From the NCBI GenBank assembly GCA_964348755.1, contig CAYGDW010000001.1:57961-121960 (forward strand): DNA of 64,000 bases, in the 5' to 3' direction. The first letter of the stretch is position 1. Each line of letters begins with the position of its first letter. The stretch comes from UBA7960 sp964348755. Its GTDB lineage: Bacteria > Bacteroidota > Bacteroidia > Bacteroidales > UBA7960. The translations under genes and the position numbers were made by a program. Shown piece by piece: positions 24,487-34,216 of the stretch. Below the pieces are notes generated by a model. It was not told the DNA's origin. It was given only the letters and a program-made list of their open reading frames with translations, and did not search any database.

Positions 24487-27093
24487 CTATAACCTTCCTG
24501 CCAGAACGGCTGTTCTTCGGAAGTGTTTCACAACACCGTTAAGGCCGGTTACTTCAACGTGAATAATATAAATTCCGATTTGGGCTTTTTGATAATCGTC
24601 GGTGGTTCCATCCCAGGTAATCTGCCCGTTTACAGCGAGCAGTTCGGCCCTCGCAAGGGTTCGAATCAGTCGGCCGCGGCTGTCAAAAACCCTGATGGCT
24701 GCCACGTAACCCGGATTATCAAACCGGTAGCTTATTGTAAGAAAATCGTAATGGCCATCGCTGTCGGGCGAAAACACCTCGGGATATACTTCTATTTCTC
24801 CCTCCTGCGAGACAGGTCCTGAACTAAATTGAGAATTTTTAACCGCCGGGGTGCCAAACCCGGCACTTTGAGCAGCAGAGTGCCAGTTTGACCGATCCTG
24901 GGTTGGCCTGTGGTAATTTACACGCTCAAGAGATACCCCTTTCCGGTTGGTAAGCAGTGCAAAATGCATGTTTTCATGGTAAGCAAACTGATCAATTTCA
25001 ACAAGGCTTTTGTTGGCCAGCACTAAAACCCCGCTGGTATTGGTCATGGATGGCATGGAAGCAACCCTGATAACGGCATGTGGTCGGGTAGTCATAAAAG
25101 TACTCAGCACAGACTCGGGGCAAGTGGTAATAGCCAGGTAATCGCCCGGGAAAAACAGGAAACTTTCCGTACTGATGTCGCGAATACCCGTCAGAAAGTT
25201 TTGTATGGTGTCTTTTGAAGAAATAGTTAGGTTTCGCAAATCAAGAGCCTTGTCAGAGCGGTTAAATATTTCAATATATCTGCTGCCGCGGTCGGGCGGG
25301 TTAAACAAAACTTCGTTGATTACCACATCGAATGCTGCGGCAGGCTGAGGAACAGCGACCCTTGTGCTGCGCAGGTTAATTCTGTTTGCGGCACAATCGG
25401 CCAAATGAGATGGAAGAGTAACCTCGTAAATACGCCCCACAGCAAGCGGGATTTCAAGCCTGAGTATAGCAGAGGTAAAATCGGGCAGCAAGGACTGAAC
25501 CGATACTATGTTCCCAAGCCCAAAGTCTCCTGCCTGAGTAAGGGTTTGAATGGTTTGCTCGTCCATAGTTTCGCTGAAAAACAATTGTAAGTTCAGTTCA
25601 TCAATAAACCCCACTCTGAGCAAGTCGGGTCTGACATTATCCGGGTTGCTTTTCAATACTGAATTAGGAGCCCCAGGTGTGCCTCCTCTATGGTTCTCAG
25701 ATTCTTTCCAGTTTTCAGGTCCCTGGCAGAGATTGAGCGGATCAATTTTTTCGAGCGACCAACCCCCATCTATCTTGGCCGGATTGCGATACCAGCGATC
25801 GGTGTAGTTTACAAAGGAAACCAGGGTGCCATGCTGATCGAGCAAAAGAAGACTGGCTCCGGCATTTGTTAGTGCGGTGGTTGACAAACCCGGCACTCCC
25901 ACCACATTGCCAAAAGGCGTTAAGGAAGCTACAGCACTCTCTGCCGCCAACAGCAAATACCCCCCTGGCTCAACAAGGGCAGCAGGCAAAACCCTGAGTG
26001 TACCTCCGTGCTGCAATACCCACCCAGAAACATTAACCGGAAAACCAGTTGTATTATACAGTTCAATATATTCGAAAGGCGGCAAACCCACTTCGGGGGT
26101 AGGGTCAACCATAAGCTCATTGAAAACCACATCGAAGGGTTGCGCCACATACAGCAGAAAGGTACCGGAAAAGGCTTCCATAACATTATTGGAAAAATCA
26201 CGAACATTGCTCACCTGAATCTGGTGTAACACATTTTGAGTAAAACTTTGGGCAAAGAACAGGCCTACAACGTTTGGCTGATTTGCATTTCGACTGGCCG
26301 TAAGCGGATGGCCAATGCCGTGGTTAACCAAGTAATTGCCTGTATTTTGGGCAGAAACAGGTTCCACAGCTTTGTTAAAGTGAATGTTTAGCTGGGTTGC
26401 CGATATTACTTCTGTGGCCGTAACTCTTGGAGGATCTAAGTCAGGAACAAGCTGCCCTACTTCAAAATCGTCGAAAAAAAAGCGATTGGCATTGGAAACA
26501 GTATAATTGCACACCATGCCAAACCAGGCCGAAGTGGTGTGCGTTAGGTCTGTTGCGGTTCCCTGGGGTGTAAAAAACCTGTTTCCGGCGGCATCGGCCC
26601 ACACATTCCAGTTTCCGCTCTGGCTGCGGGTAACCCTAATGCGCATAATGTTATTGGTGCCTGTAGCCAGGTTCAGGTTGCCTGTCATTAATAGCGTATG
26701 TGTACTTCCATCCTGCCTGAAAAGAAACAGGCGCTTATTGTCAACCCCATCTCTTCCTACCTGAATATAATACCCGTTGAGCGGGCCTCTCAGGTTTTGC
26801 ACATTGCTGATAAGGTAAATTTTTGGATGGTTCGAATTTGAGGGAGAAAAGGCAAGCCTTACCCAAAACTCCCATTGCGCATCAAGGGCAATACTGCTTT
26901 GGGTGGCCAGGTACGATTGCCCGGCCACATTGTCGTTGAGCCTGAGCACACCCGACTCAATAATGAACTTTTCGGTATCGCCAACCCATGCAGGGCTTGC
27001 CGAAAAATTACCATCGCCAAAATTATCCAAAAATTGTCCAGCAGCAAACAAAGGAATTAAAAGCAACAAGGTAAACAAGAATCTGGCAGCCAT
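24487..27093 (-). CDS. Large secreted protein with two lamin-tail domains and a FlgD/T9SS-type C-terminal domain
   Basis: 868 residues. Signal peptide MAARFLFTLLLLIPLFAAGQ. Residues about 20-215 look like a concanavalin-like laminin-G/LamG fold (DNFGDGNFSASPAWVG, FFFDDFEVGQL). A Big/Ig-like segment with PPRVTATEVISATQLNIHFNKAVE follows. Lamin-tail domain 1 starts near 318 (FNELMVDPTPEVGLPPFEYIELYN). After a second Ig-like segment (RVGFIDELNLQLFFSETMD), lamin-tail domain 2 starts near 589 (FDVVINEVLFNPPDRGSRYIEIFN). The last ~95 residues (FSPDSDGHYDFL, then GIYIIHVEV) resemble FlgD-Ig or T9SS type-B tails. The protein is therefore probably exported by the gldKLMN system in this window. Binding partners unknown. 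Confidence 0.82.
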   Translation of the reverse strand: MAARFLFTLLLLIPLFAAGQFLDNFGDGNFSASPAWVGDTEKFIIESGVLRLNDNVAGQSYLATQSSIALDAQWEFWVRLAFSPSNSNHPKIYLISNVQNLRGPLNGYYIQVGRDGVDNKRLFLFRQDGSTHTLLMTGNLNLATGTNNIMRIRVTRSQSGNWNVWADAAGNRFFTPQGTATDLTHTTSAWFGMVCNYTVSNANRFFFDDFEVGQLVPDLDPPRVTATEVISATQLNIHFNKAVEPVSAQNTGNYLVNHGIGHPLTASRNANQPNVVGLFFAQSFTQNVLHQIQVSNVRDFSNNVMEAFSGTFLLYVAQPFDVVFNELMVDPTPEVGLPPFEYIELYNTTGFPVNVSGWVLQHGGTLRVLPAALVEPGGYLLLAAESAVASLTPFGNVVGVPGLSTTALTNAGASLLLLDQHGTLVSFVNYTDRWYRNPAKIDGGWSLEKIDPLNLCQGPENWKESENHRGGTPGAPNSVLKSNPDNVRPDLLRVGFIDELNLQLFFSETMDEQTIQTLTQAGDFGLGNIVSVQSLLPDFTSAILRLEIPLAVGRIYEVTLPSHLADCAANRINLRSTRVAVPQPAAAFDVVINEVLFNPPDRGSRYIEIFNRSDKALDLRNLTISSKDTIQNFLTGIRDISTESFLFFPGDYLAITTCPESVLSTFMTTRPHAVIRVASMPSMTNTSGVLVLANKSLVEIDQFAYHENMHFALLTNRKGVSLERVNYHRPTQDRSNWHSAAQSAGFGTPAVKNSQFSSGPVSQEGEIEVYPEVFSPDSDGHYDFLTISYRFDNPGYVAAIRVFDSRGRLIRTLARAELLAVNGQITWDGTTDDYQKAQIGIYIIHVEVTGLNGVVKHFRRTAVLAGRL

Positions 27094-27127
27094 AAATAAA
27101 TCTTTTAAAATTGGAGGTTAAATATAG

Positions 27128-27135
27128 TAATTTTG
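27128..27135 (+). promoter_or_regulatory. -7 box for asd
   Basis: TAATTTTG, an exact TAnnTTTG match, about 51 nt before the asd ATG at 27187. The nearest upstream TTG (27111-27113) is only 14 nt away, closer than standard. The gap is divergent with the lamin-tail gene, whose promoter was not identified. Confidence 0.4.
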
Positions 27136-27186
27136 CGAAAACCTGATTTCACCAGAATTAATTTACCCAATTTCTTTGCTTACACC

Positions 27187-28179
27187 ATGAAAGTTGCACT
27201 TGCAGGAGCCACCGGCCTGGTAGGCACCGTAATGATAAAAGTTCTGGAAGAAAGGGATTTCCCTTGCACAGAGTTTGTTCCGGCGGCCTCCGAGCGTTCG
27301 GTAGGAAAAGAAGTAATATTTCGGGGCAAGCTTCATAAAATAGTAAGTATGGCTGATGCCGTAGAGGCTCGCCCCGATCTGGCAATATTTTCGGCCGGAG
27401 GAAGCGTTTCAAAACAATGGGCCGAAAAATTTTCGGCCAACGGAACCTTTGTGATAGATAACTCATCGGCCTGGCGATTGCACGACCACGTTCCGCTGGT
27501 GGTACCCGAGATCAATGCACATACTCTTACTCCAGAATCCCGTATAATTGCCAACCCAAATTGCAGCACCATACAATTGGTACTTGCCCTGGCCCCCCTG
27601 CACAGGGCCTTCAAGGTAAAGCGCCTGGTGGTGGCCACTTACCAATCGGTAACCGGAACGGGTGTCAAAGCAGTGAAACAGCTTGAAGATGAGCGCGCAG
27701 GGCGCCAGGGCGAAATGGCATACCCCCACCCTATTGATTTAAACTGCTTTCCGCATGGGGGCGAATTCTCTGACAACGGGTACACCAGCGAAGAGTTGAA
27801 GCTGCTGAACGAAACGCGCAAAATTCTCGAAGCCCCCGAAATAAAGGTAACTGCCACAGTGGTACGCATTCCGGTGCTTGGGGGGCATTCTGAGGCTGTG
27901 AATGTTGAGTTTGAAAACGACTTCGACATACTTGAAGTTCGCCAAATGCTCAGAGCAACACCAGGGATAGTGGTTCAGGACAATCCTTCGCAAAATTTAT
28001 ATCCCATGCCGCGTGTTGCACACAACAGAGACGAAGTGTTTGTTGGACGCATACGCCGCGACCATAGTGTGCCATTTGGACTAAATATGTGGATTGTAGC
28101 TGACAACCTGCGCAAAGGTGCAGCAACAAATGCTATTCAGATTGCCCAGAAATTGCTCGAAAAAGGGCTCATTAGTTAA
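27187..28179 (+). CDS. asd: Aspartate-semialdehyde dehydrogenase
   Basis: NADPH-dependent reduction of aspartyl phosphate to aspartate semialdehyde, the branch point to Lys/DAP, Met and Thr. 330 residues from ATG 27187. An extension of 18 residues upstream is rejected because MKVALAGATGLVG is the dinucleotide-binding start. The catalytic cysteine is C126 in NPNCSTIQL. The QSVTGTGVKAVKQL segment and the C-terminal NLRKGAATNAIQIAQKL are characteristic. Near 230, VRIPVLGGHSEAVNVEFE is the substrate-binding part. Confidence 0.95.
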   Translation: MKVALAGATGLVGTVMIKVLEERDFPCTEFVPAASERSVGKEVIFRGKLHKIVSMADAVEARPDLAIFSAGGSVSKQWAEKFSANGTFVIDNSSAWRLHDHVPLVVPEINAHTLTPESRIIANPNCSTIQLVLALAPLHRAFKVKRLVVATYQSVTGTGVKAVKQLEDERAGRQGEMAYPHPIDLNCFPHGGEFSDNGYTSEELKLLNETRKILEAPEIKVTATVVRIPVLGGHSEAVNVEFENDFDILEVRQMLRATPGIVVQDNPSQNLYPMPRVAHNRDEVFVGRIRRDHSVPFGLNMWIVADNLRKGAATNAIQIAQKLLEKGLIS

Positions 28180-28235
28180 TTTTTTTACAATTAAACATGT
28201 GTTTTTTTAATCGCCTGAGGTTGACCTATTTTTAA

Positions 28236-28243
28236 TAATTTTG
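28236..28243 (+). promoter_or_regulatory. -7 box for the lipid kinase gene
   Basis: TAATTTTG 56 nt upstream of ATG 28299; matches TAnnTTTG. A TTG at 28221-28223 is 12 nt upstream, shorter than normal spacing. Candidate only. Confidence 0.4.
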
Positions 28244-28298
28244 CATTCTGCAAAAAACCCAGGAAGGAATCATCAAACAAAACAACAAAACCCTTTTA

Positions 28299-29243
28299 AT
28301 GAACAATACCCAAACTAAGGACTGGCTGGTTTTAGTAAACCCCAATGCCGGCACACAAAAAGGGAAAAAAGACTGGCACAAAATCAGCCACATACTCACC
28401 GAGCTAGGTTTCAACTACCATTCTGTTTTTACCGAAAGAAAACTTCACGCCATTGAGCTGGTACCCGAATACATTGAAAATGGCTATCGAAAAATAATAG
28501 TTGTAGGTGGCGATGGCACAATGAACGAGGTGGTGAACGGAATTTTTGCCCAAAAAACCGTTTCACCCACCAGTATTACACTGGGAATGATTTCGATTGG
28601 AACAGGAAACGACTGGGTTAGAACATACAATGTGCCCCTTGATTACCAAAAGGCCATAGAAATAATTAAACAGCAAAAAACCCTTGATCAGGATGTTGGG
28701 TTTGTAAAGTTTTCGGCCAATGGCTCATACAAAACGCGCTACTTTGCCAATATGGCCGGTTTTGGTTTTGATGGTCTGGTTGCAAAAAAGACCAATGCTG
28801 ACAAGGAAATGGGGTCGAGCAACCCGTTTCTGTACCTCTCCAACCTGGTCAGTTCACTGTTTTCGTACGATTCGACCAATGTGCGAATAAATGTTGACGG
28901 TCGCGAAATAAGGGCACGAGTTTTCAGCATGAGTGTGGGCATTGGGCAATACAACGGAGGCGGAATGCTCCAAGCCCCAGATGCATTGCCAAACGATGGG
29001 CTGCTCGACCTTACCATAATAAAACACATGGGTAAACTTTCAATCATTTACAATTTACGAAGGCTCTATGATGGCTCTATTCGCAAGGTAAAACAAGTTG
29101 AGCTGCATACCGGAAAAAACATACACATATATTCTGACATTCCCATTCCCCTTGAAACAGATGGCGAATCCCTTGGAAATTCGCCATTCGAGTTCAGCAT
29201 TATTCCCAAAAGCCTGAAAGTAATTATTAATCACCTGGGCTAA
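28299..29243 (+). CDS. Diacylglycerol/lipid kinase, YegS/BmrU-type
   Basis: 314 residues. The DAGK catalytic fold is evident: WLVLVNPNAGTQKGKK at the N-terminus, the ATP-loop GGDGTMNEVVNGIF near 68-81, and SIGTGNDWVRTYNVP near 102-116 (the GTGND motif). The all-beta C-terminal domain ends with PLETDGESLG, where the substrate Asp/Gly pair sits. Such enzymes phosphorylate diacylglycerol or related lipids at the membrane. The exact lipid cannot be read from sequence. glyS follows after 24 nt. Confidence 0.88.
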   Translation: MNNTQTKDWLVLVNPNAGTQKGKKDWHKISHILTELGFNYHSVFTERKLHAIELVPEYIENGYRKIIVVGGDGTMNEVVNGIFAQKTVSPTSITLGMISIGTGNDWVRTYNVPLDYQKAIEIIKQQKTLDQDVGFVKFSANGSYKTRYFANMAGFGFDGLVAKKTNADKEMGSSNPFLYLSNLVSSLFSYDSTNVRINVDGREIRARVFSMSVGIGQYNGGGMLQAPDALPNDGLLDLTIIKHMGKLSIIYNLRRLYDGSIRKVKQVELHTGKNIHIYSDIPIPLETDGESLGNSPFEFSIIPKSLKVIINHLG

Positions 29244-29267
29244 AGGCCCACTAATGCTTATTTCCGA

Positions 29268-30800
29268 ATGACCAAAGGAGAAGATACCTTTAAGAAAATT
29301 ATTTCGCATTGCAAGGAATACGGTTTTATTTTTCAATCGAGCGAGATTTATGATGGGCTGAGTGCAGTGTATGATTATGGGCAGAACGGCGTTTTGCTCA
29401 AAAACAACATTAAGGATTACTGGTGGCGTTCGATGGTGCAATTTCATGAGAATATTGTGGGCATCGACTCGGCAATTTTCATGCACCCCACCGTATGGAA
29501 AGCCTCGGGGCATGTAGATGCCTTTAGCGACCCCCTTATTGACAACAAAGACTCGAAAAAACGCTACCGGGCCGATGTGCTTATTGAGGAGCACATTGAA
29601 AAACTTGAAGACAAAATAAGCAAAGAGGTTGAAAAGGCCGCAAAGCGATTTGGCAACAGCTTTGACCAGGAAATGTTTGTAAAGACCAACCCCCGGGTGC
29701 TTGAAACCCGCGAAAAAATTGAAAATATAAACAAGAGCTTTGTTGCGGCCCTCGACCAAAATCGCCTTGCCGACATAAAAAGCCTGATAGAGGAGCTTGG
29801 CATTGTTTGCCCCGTTTCGGGTTCGCGCAACTGGACCGAAGTGCGCCAGTTTAACCTGATGTTTAGCACCCAAATGGGGTCGGTAACCGACGATGCCAAC
29901 CTGATTTACCTTAGGCCCGAAACCGCCCAGGGCATTTTTGTAAACTACCTCAATGTGCAAAAAACTGGTCGCCTGAAACCTCCTTTTGGTATTGCCCAGA
30001 TTGGCAAAGCTTTTCGAAATGAAATTGTGGCCCGTCAGTTCATTTTCCGCATGCGCGAGTTTGAACAAATGGAAATGCAGTTTTTTGTTAAACCAGGCAC
30101 CGAAATGCAGTGGTTTGAATACTGGAAGGAGCAGCGACTGAACTGGCACCTGTCACTAGGAATCCCTACCAATAAATACCGCTTTCACGACCACGAAAAA
30201 CTGGCACATTATGCCAATGCCGCCACCGATATCGAGTTCGGGTTTCCGTTTGGATATAAGGAATTGGAAGGAATACACTCGCGGACCGACTTCGACCTGG
30301 CTGCGCACCAGCAATACAGCGGGAAAAGACTACAATACTTCGACCCCGAAACCAACGAGAGCTATGTGCCCTACGTGGTTGAAACCTCAATTGGATTAGA
30401 CCGTACTTTCCTGGCAATTTTATCGCACGCATATAACGAAGAAAAACTTGACGACGGCTCCGAACGTGTGGTGCTGAGCATACCTGCAACTATTGCTCCT
30501 TACAAGGTGGCTGTATTGCCCCTGGTAAAAAAAGACGGAATGCCCGAAAAAGCGCGCGAAATTTTCGACCAGCTAAAGTTCTACTGTATGTGCCAGTACG
30601 ACGAGAAGGACGCCATTGGCCGACGGTACCGCCGCCAGGATGCCATTGGAACCCCGTTTTGCATAACAATTGACAACCAAACCCTTCAGGACAATACCGT
30701 TACAATACGCGAACGGGACAGCATGATGCAGGAACGCATTGCCATTGACCAAATAGCCAGAGTGGTTGCACAAAAAATTGATATTAGACAAAAACAATAA
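29268..30800 (+). CDS. glyQS: Glycine-tRNA ligase, dimeric class II type
   Basis: 510 residues, ATG 29268. The single-chain alpha2 type is recognised by the order of class II motifs. IFQSSEIYDGLSAVYDYGQNG occurs in pieces at the N-terminus. The PRPETAQGIFVNY-type motif reads LRPETAQGIFVNY near 221. Motif 2 is FRNEIVARQFIFRMREFEQ. Motif 3 is VETSIGLDRTFLAIL near 371. An anticodon-binding domain occupies the last ~100 residues (IAPYKVAVLPLVKK). It charges tRNA-Gly without a separate glyS beta subunit. A hairpin overlaps the stop codon. Confidence 0.95.
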   Translation: MTKGEDTFKKIISHCKEYGFIFQSSEIYDGLSAVYDYGQNGVLLKNNIKDYWWRSMVQFHENIVGIDSAIFMHPTVWKASGHVDAFSDPLIDNKDSKKRYRADVLIEEHIEKLEDKISKEVEKAAKRFGNSFDQEMFVKTNPRVLETREKIENINKSFVAALDQNRLADIKSLIEELGIVCPVSGSRNWTEVRQFNLMFSTQMGSVTDDANLIYLRPETAQGIFVNYLNVQKTGRLKPPFGIAQIGKAFRNEIVARQFIFRMREFEQMEMQFFVKPGTEMQWFEYWKEQRLNWHLSLGIPTNKYRFHDHEKLAHYANAATDIEFGFPFGYKELEGIHSRTDFDLAAHQQYSGKRLQYFDPETNESYVPYVVETSIGLDRTFLAILSHAYNEEKLDDGSERVVLSIPATIAPYKVAVLPLVKKDGMPEKAREIFDQLKFYCMCQYDEKDAIGRRYRRQDAIGTPFCITIDNQTLQDNTVTIRERDSMMQERIAIDQIARVVAQKIDIRQKQ

Positions 30801-30836
30801 CAACCCTTGTGGAAAAGGCCCCACAAGGCATTGTTA
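30798..30836 (+). terminator. Hairpin at the glyS stop, possible terminator
   Basis: TAACAA (30798-30803) pairs with TTGTTA (30831-30836) and CCTTGTGG (30805-30812) with CCACAAGG (30821-30828). The result is a 6 + 8 bp stem with a small bulge and an 8-nt loop. The stop codon forms the stem base. No proper T-run follows, so termination efficiency is uncertain. Confidence 0.45.
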
Positions 30837-30930
30837 ATTTAAAAATAACCCGAGAACTTTATACAATAATATTTGTTGTGTTTTATAAAAACAGCGAAGT
30901 ATTGAAGCGCGCAATAGCTGGTTTTCGAAA

Positions 30931-31902
30931 ATGACACTAAAAGAAATAAAAGCGCCCGTTGAGGGGCACATGAAAACTTTTGAGACCTATTTCAGGAACT
31001 CAATGAAAACCAGCGTTCCGCTTCTGAATACCATTACCAATTATATTGTAAAGCGCAAGGGCAAGCAAATGAGGCCCCTGTTCGTTTTTTTTTCGGCTGC
31101 GCTATTTTCGGGCATAAACCAACGGACCTACCGTGCAGCCACCCTTATTGAAATGTTGCATACCGCCACATTGATTCACGACGATGTGGTTGACGACAGC
31201 AACGAGCGCCGCGGGTTTTTTTCGCTAAACGCCCTGTGGAAAAATAAAATTTCAGTGCTGGTTGGCGACTACCTGCTATCGCGCGGTCTTCTGCTTTCGC
31301 TAGAAAACGACGATGTTGACCTGCTCAGAATCGTTTCATATTCAGTAAAGGAAATGAGCGAAGGCGAATTGCTGCAAATGGAAAAAGCCCGCAACCTCGA
31401 CATTGAAGAATCTGTTTACTTTGAAATTATTCGAAAAAAAACTGCCTCACTCATTGCTTCATGTCTGGCAAGCGGAACCGCATCGACCGGAGCAAGCCCC
31501 GATGAAATTGAAAAAATGAGACAGATTGGCGAAAAAATTGGCATTGCTTTCCAAATTAAAGACGACATTCTTGACTTTGACACCAGCAACTACACAGGCA
31601 AACCGGCAGCCATTGACATAAAGGAACGCAAAATGACACTGCCGCTCATTTACCTTCTCAATAACTCTGGTTACCTGCAAAAGCGAAAAATAATAAACAT
31701 AGTAAAAAACCACAACACCGATCGCGAAAAAATTGCATGGCTTATTGAACAGGTAAATAAAGGAGGCGGACTCAATTATGCCACTAAAATGATGACCCAG
31801 TATCGAAACCAGGCCATTGAAATGCTTCAGCAAATGCCCGACAACCCCGCCAAAGAATCGCTCAGGCAGCTCATAGATTTTACAATAGAGCGCAAAAATT
31901 GA
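30931..31902 (+). CDS. Polyprenyl (octaprenyl-like) diphosphate synthase
   Basis: 323 residues. Trans-isoprenyl diphosphate synthase with the first aspartate-rich motif LIHDDVVDDSNERRG (about 76-90), the second QIKDDILDFD (about 208-217), and GKPAAIDIKERKMTLPLIYLL. These enzymes elongate farnesyl diphosphate for quinone side-chains. The family (IspB/HepT/SdsA) fixes chain length by residues just before the first motif; here Leu-His-Thr-Ala-Thr precede it, and I do not assign the length. Menaquinone side-chain synthesis is the likely use in Bacteroidota. Confidence 0.9.
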   Translation: MTLKEIKAPVEGHMKTFETYFRNSMKTSVPLLNTITNYIVKRKGKQMRPLFVFFSAALFSGINQRTYRAATLIEMLHTATLIHDDVVDDSNERRGFFSLNALWKNKISVLVGDYLLSRGLLLSLENDDVDLLRIVSYSVKEMSEGELLQMEKARNLDIEESVYFEIIRKKTASLIASCLASGTASTGASPDEIEKMRQIGEKIGIAFQIKDDILDFDTSNYTGKPAAIDIKERKMTLPLIYLLNNSGYLQKRKIINIVKNHNTDREKIAWLIEQVNKGGGLNYATKMMTQYRNQAIEMLQQMPDNPAKESLRQLIDFTIERKN

Positions 31903-31974
31903 TTTTTTCCTTCCAAGGTAAAATAAATCCTATGGCAATTTTGTTGTTTAATTGCAATGCCCAAATTAAACACC

Positions 31975-33483
31975 ATGAACACCAGAACTATTAAAGCGCA
32001 AAAATGGCTGATGCCCGCAGCCTTTATTTTTCTGAATGCAGCCTTTGCCACAGCCCAGACCCTCCCCCCACTTATTACGCACAATGAAACCCTTCATGGC
32101 GAAGGGAGCATGACGGAAGGCAAAAACCAGGGTTTATGGCATTTTTTTGACGAAAGCGGCGCCATTCGCGAAAGCGGTAATTTTAATGAAGGACAGCGCA
32201 CCGGGAAATGGCAGTTTTTTGGCGACAGCCTCAAAACCCTTGCTATTGTTGACTACGACAGCCTTTTCTACAGAGAGTATTTCGAGAACGGGAACATAAA
32301 GGGGCAGGGAGCCATTACTCATGCCCTTGAGAAAGCAGGTTTGTGGCAGTATTATCATGATGATGGAAAAACCTGGGCTAAAGGGCATTTTGACCAGGGA
32401 AGGCAAACCGGAACCTGGGAGTTTTGGTATGCTTCGGGAGTAAAAAATGCCGAAGTAGCCATTGAAAACGGCACCACAACCTGGTGGCATCCTAACGGTG
32501 TGCTCGAATTGACAGGCCAGATAAAAAATGGTATGCGCGAAGGAATATGGGAGTTTTATTTCAGCTCAGGCCAGATTAACGAAACAAGCCATTTCAGCCG
32601 CGACAATAAAAACGGGCCTTCAATACTTTACTACGCCAACGGAAACATTGAGTTTGAAGGCACATTTAGCGATGGGCTGCTGCATGGCTTTTCAAAATGG
32701 TATCATGAAAATGGAATGCCCGAGTCGCAGGGCAAGTCTGTTCTCGATAAGCAAGACAGCACCTGGACTTTCTTTTACATGAACGGGTTGGTGGCATCGA
32801 AGGGCGATTTTGTTAATGGTAAGGAAACCGGAATCTGGACCTTTTTCTATACCTCGGGCGAGAAACTTCGCCAGGGCCCAATGGTTGAGGGCCAAAGGCA
32901 CGGCGAATGGACTACCTGGTATCAGGGAGGAAGGGTAAGCCACCGCGGGCCGTTTGCCCACGACAGCGAAAACGGACTTTGGGAGAGCTGGTACGAGAAC
33001 GGCCAGATACAGGATCGCGGCACCTTTGCCCAGGGCAAAATGGATTTGACCTGGGAAGGATGGTTTGAGTCGGGCAGCCAACGCTATCTCATGCATTATG
33101 TAAATGGACAGCGCCATGGCCTTGCTACCCACTGGTACGAAAACGGAAGCCCAAGGCAGGTGGCAAATTACCTGAATGGACTGAACCATGGCCAATGGGT
33201 GCGATGGCAAAACAACGGAAACAAACTTGAGGAAGGCATGTTTACAAACGGAGAGCGAAGCGGAATATGGGTCTTTTATGACGGGAACGGAAGAAAATAC
33301 CGCGAGCAGGGCTTTGCTGAAAGCAAGGCCCACGGCCGTTTTACCACCTTTTTCCCAGACGGGAGGAAGCAGCAGGAAGGATCATACATTAACGGCCAGC
33401 GACATGGCCGATGGATACAATGGGACACCAATGGCCGGTTGGTACAAACCATGACTTTCGAAAACGGAAGGCAGATTAGGTAA
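31975..33483 (+). CDS. Secreted MORN/YwqK-type repeat protein
   Basis: 502 residues from ATG 31975 (ATG 31957 is also possible). Signal peptide to about residue 28 (FIFLNAAFATAQ). The rest is built almost wholly of about 18 degenerate repeats of 22-24 residues of the form GxWxFYxxNGxxxxxGxFxNGxRxG. Examples are GTWEFWYASG, GIWEFYFSSG, GIWTFFYTSG and GEWTTWYQGG. This is the MORN-like repeat also called the YwqK-family repeat. In Bacteroidota such secreted proteins are common and their partners unknown. A ladder of beta-hairpins is expected. No C-terminal sorting domain is seen; the protein ends in the last repeat. Confidence 0.82.
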   Translation: MNTRTIKAQKWLMPAAFIFLNAAFATAQTLPPLITHNETLHGEGSMTEGKNQGLWHFFDESGAIRESGNFNEGQRTGKWQFFGDSLKTLAIVDYDSLFYREYFENGNIKGQGAITHALEKAGLWQYYHDDGKTWAKGHFDQGRQTGTWEFWYASGVKNAEVAIENGTTTWWHPNGVLELTGQIKNGMREGIWEFYFSSGQINETSHFSRDNKNGPSILYYANGNIEFEGTFSDGLLHGFSKWYHENGMPESQGKSVLDKQDSTWTFFYMNGLVASKGDFVNGKETGIWTFFYTSGEKLRQGPMVEGQRHGEWTTWYQGGRVSHRGPFAHDSENGLWESWYENGQIQDRGTFAQGKMDLTWEGWFESGSQRYLMHYVNGQRHGLATHWYENGSPRQVANYLNGLNHGQWVRWQNNGNKLEEGMFTNGERSGIWVFYDGNGRKYREQGFAESKAHGRFTTFFPDGRKQQEGSYINGQRHGRWIQWDTNGRLVQTMTFENGRQIR

Positions 33484-33508
33484 CAAGCCCCACCAAAAAA
33501 TGTATTAA

Positions 33509-34216
33509 TCAATTAAGGCCAGAAAGAAGTTCTTCAAGTTTTTGACCAACCAATATAGCATGCTCTTCATTTAAAACAGTAAACTTAACCTCAAGGCTAA
33601 CCAGGCCTTCATCAGATTGCACCAGGGCAACCCCTGGCTCACTTTCTGAAATAACCCAAGGCATATTTACCAATTCGCGATAAACCTTTTTAGTAACCAC
33701 TTGCGGCTGCTGGCCTTCATTAATATTAAAACGGAGCACATGCGTATGGCTCTGGCCTATGGGGGGCGGTTGCCAAATAACAGCATCGTGCAGACGCGAG
33801 TAAGGAACCCGCAACTTTTCGCCCTTGTCGGTTTCTAATTGAAGGGTGCGGTAACCAATGCCAGTAATTTTTCCTGAGGCAAAACCAGACTTAATGGTTT
33901 GCCCCTTCCTGAGGGCATTTTCTGTTTTAAACAAAACGCCATTTAATACATCGCGTAGTACATACCAACCCAAGGCTATAATCAAAACTGTGGCCATAAC
34001 GCCAATTATCAGTCTTTGCAAGGCAAAATCAGTAAAAACAATGCTTGCAGCCCAAAATGCAAAACCAAGCCAAACTATCAACTCGGCCATTGGCAGTATG
34101 CGCTGCAAAAGCCCAACCCATTTGTTCTGGCCCTGAATAAGGTTTGCAAGCCTGTTGATAAGATGCATGGCAAAAAAAATTGCCAAACCAAGCAATACGG
34201 CTAATAGCAGGTTCAT
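33509..34216 (-). CDS. MscS-family mechanosensitive-channel-like protein
   Basis: 235 residues. Three hydrophobic segments (about 3-22, 42-64, 69-91) are followed by a beta-domain beginning near 103. The region ADGIIAMVLLI-like TM3 is GVMATVLIIALGWYVLRDVLNGVLF. The beta part holds GKITGIGYRTLQLETDKGEKLRVPYSRLHDAVIW, a good match in style to the MscS beta domain (VxxIxxRxTxLxTxDxxxVxIPN). MscS channels release solutes on hypo-osmotic shock. Its start codon overlaps the stop of the upstream cotransporter gene in an ATGA (34213-34216), so the two are translationally coupled. The gene is short for the family, lacking the full C-terminal alpha/beta cap. Confidence 0.78.
   Translation of the reverse strand: MNLLLAVLLGLAIFFAMHLINRLANLIQGQNKWVGLLQRILPMAELIVWLGFAFWAASIVFTDFALQRLIIGVMATVLIIALGWYVLRDVLNGVLFKTENALRKGQTIKSGFASGKITGIGYRTLQLETDKGEKLRVPYSRLHDAVIWQPPPIGQSHTHVLRFNINEGQQPQVVTKKVYRELVNMPWVISESEPGVALVQSDEGLVSLEVKFTVLNEEHAILVGQKLEELLSGLN

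Noticed and set aside
29055..30149. 364-codon minus-strand open frame across glyS
   Set aside because: Lies wholly opposite glyS and the lipid kinase end, no family features, composition reflects the sense codons.
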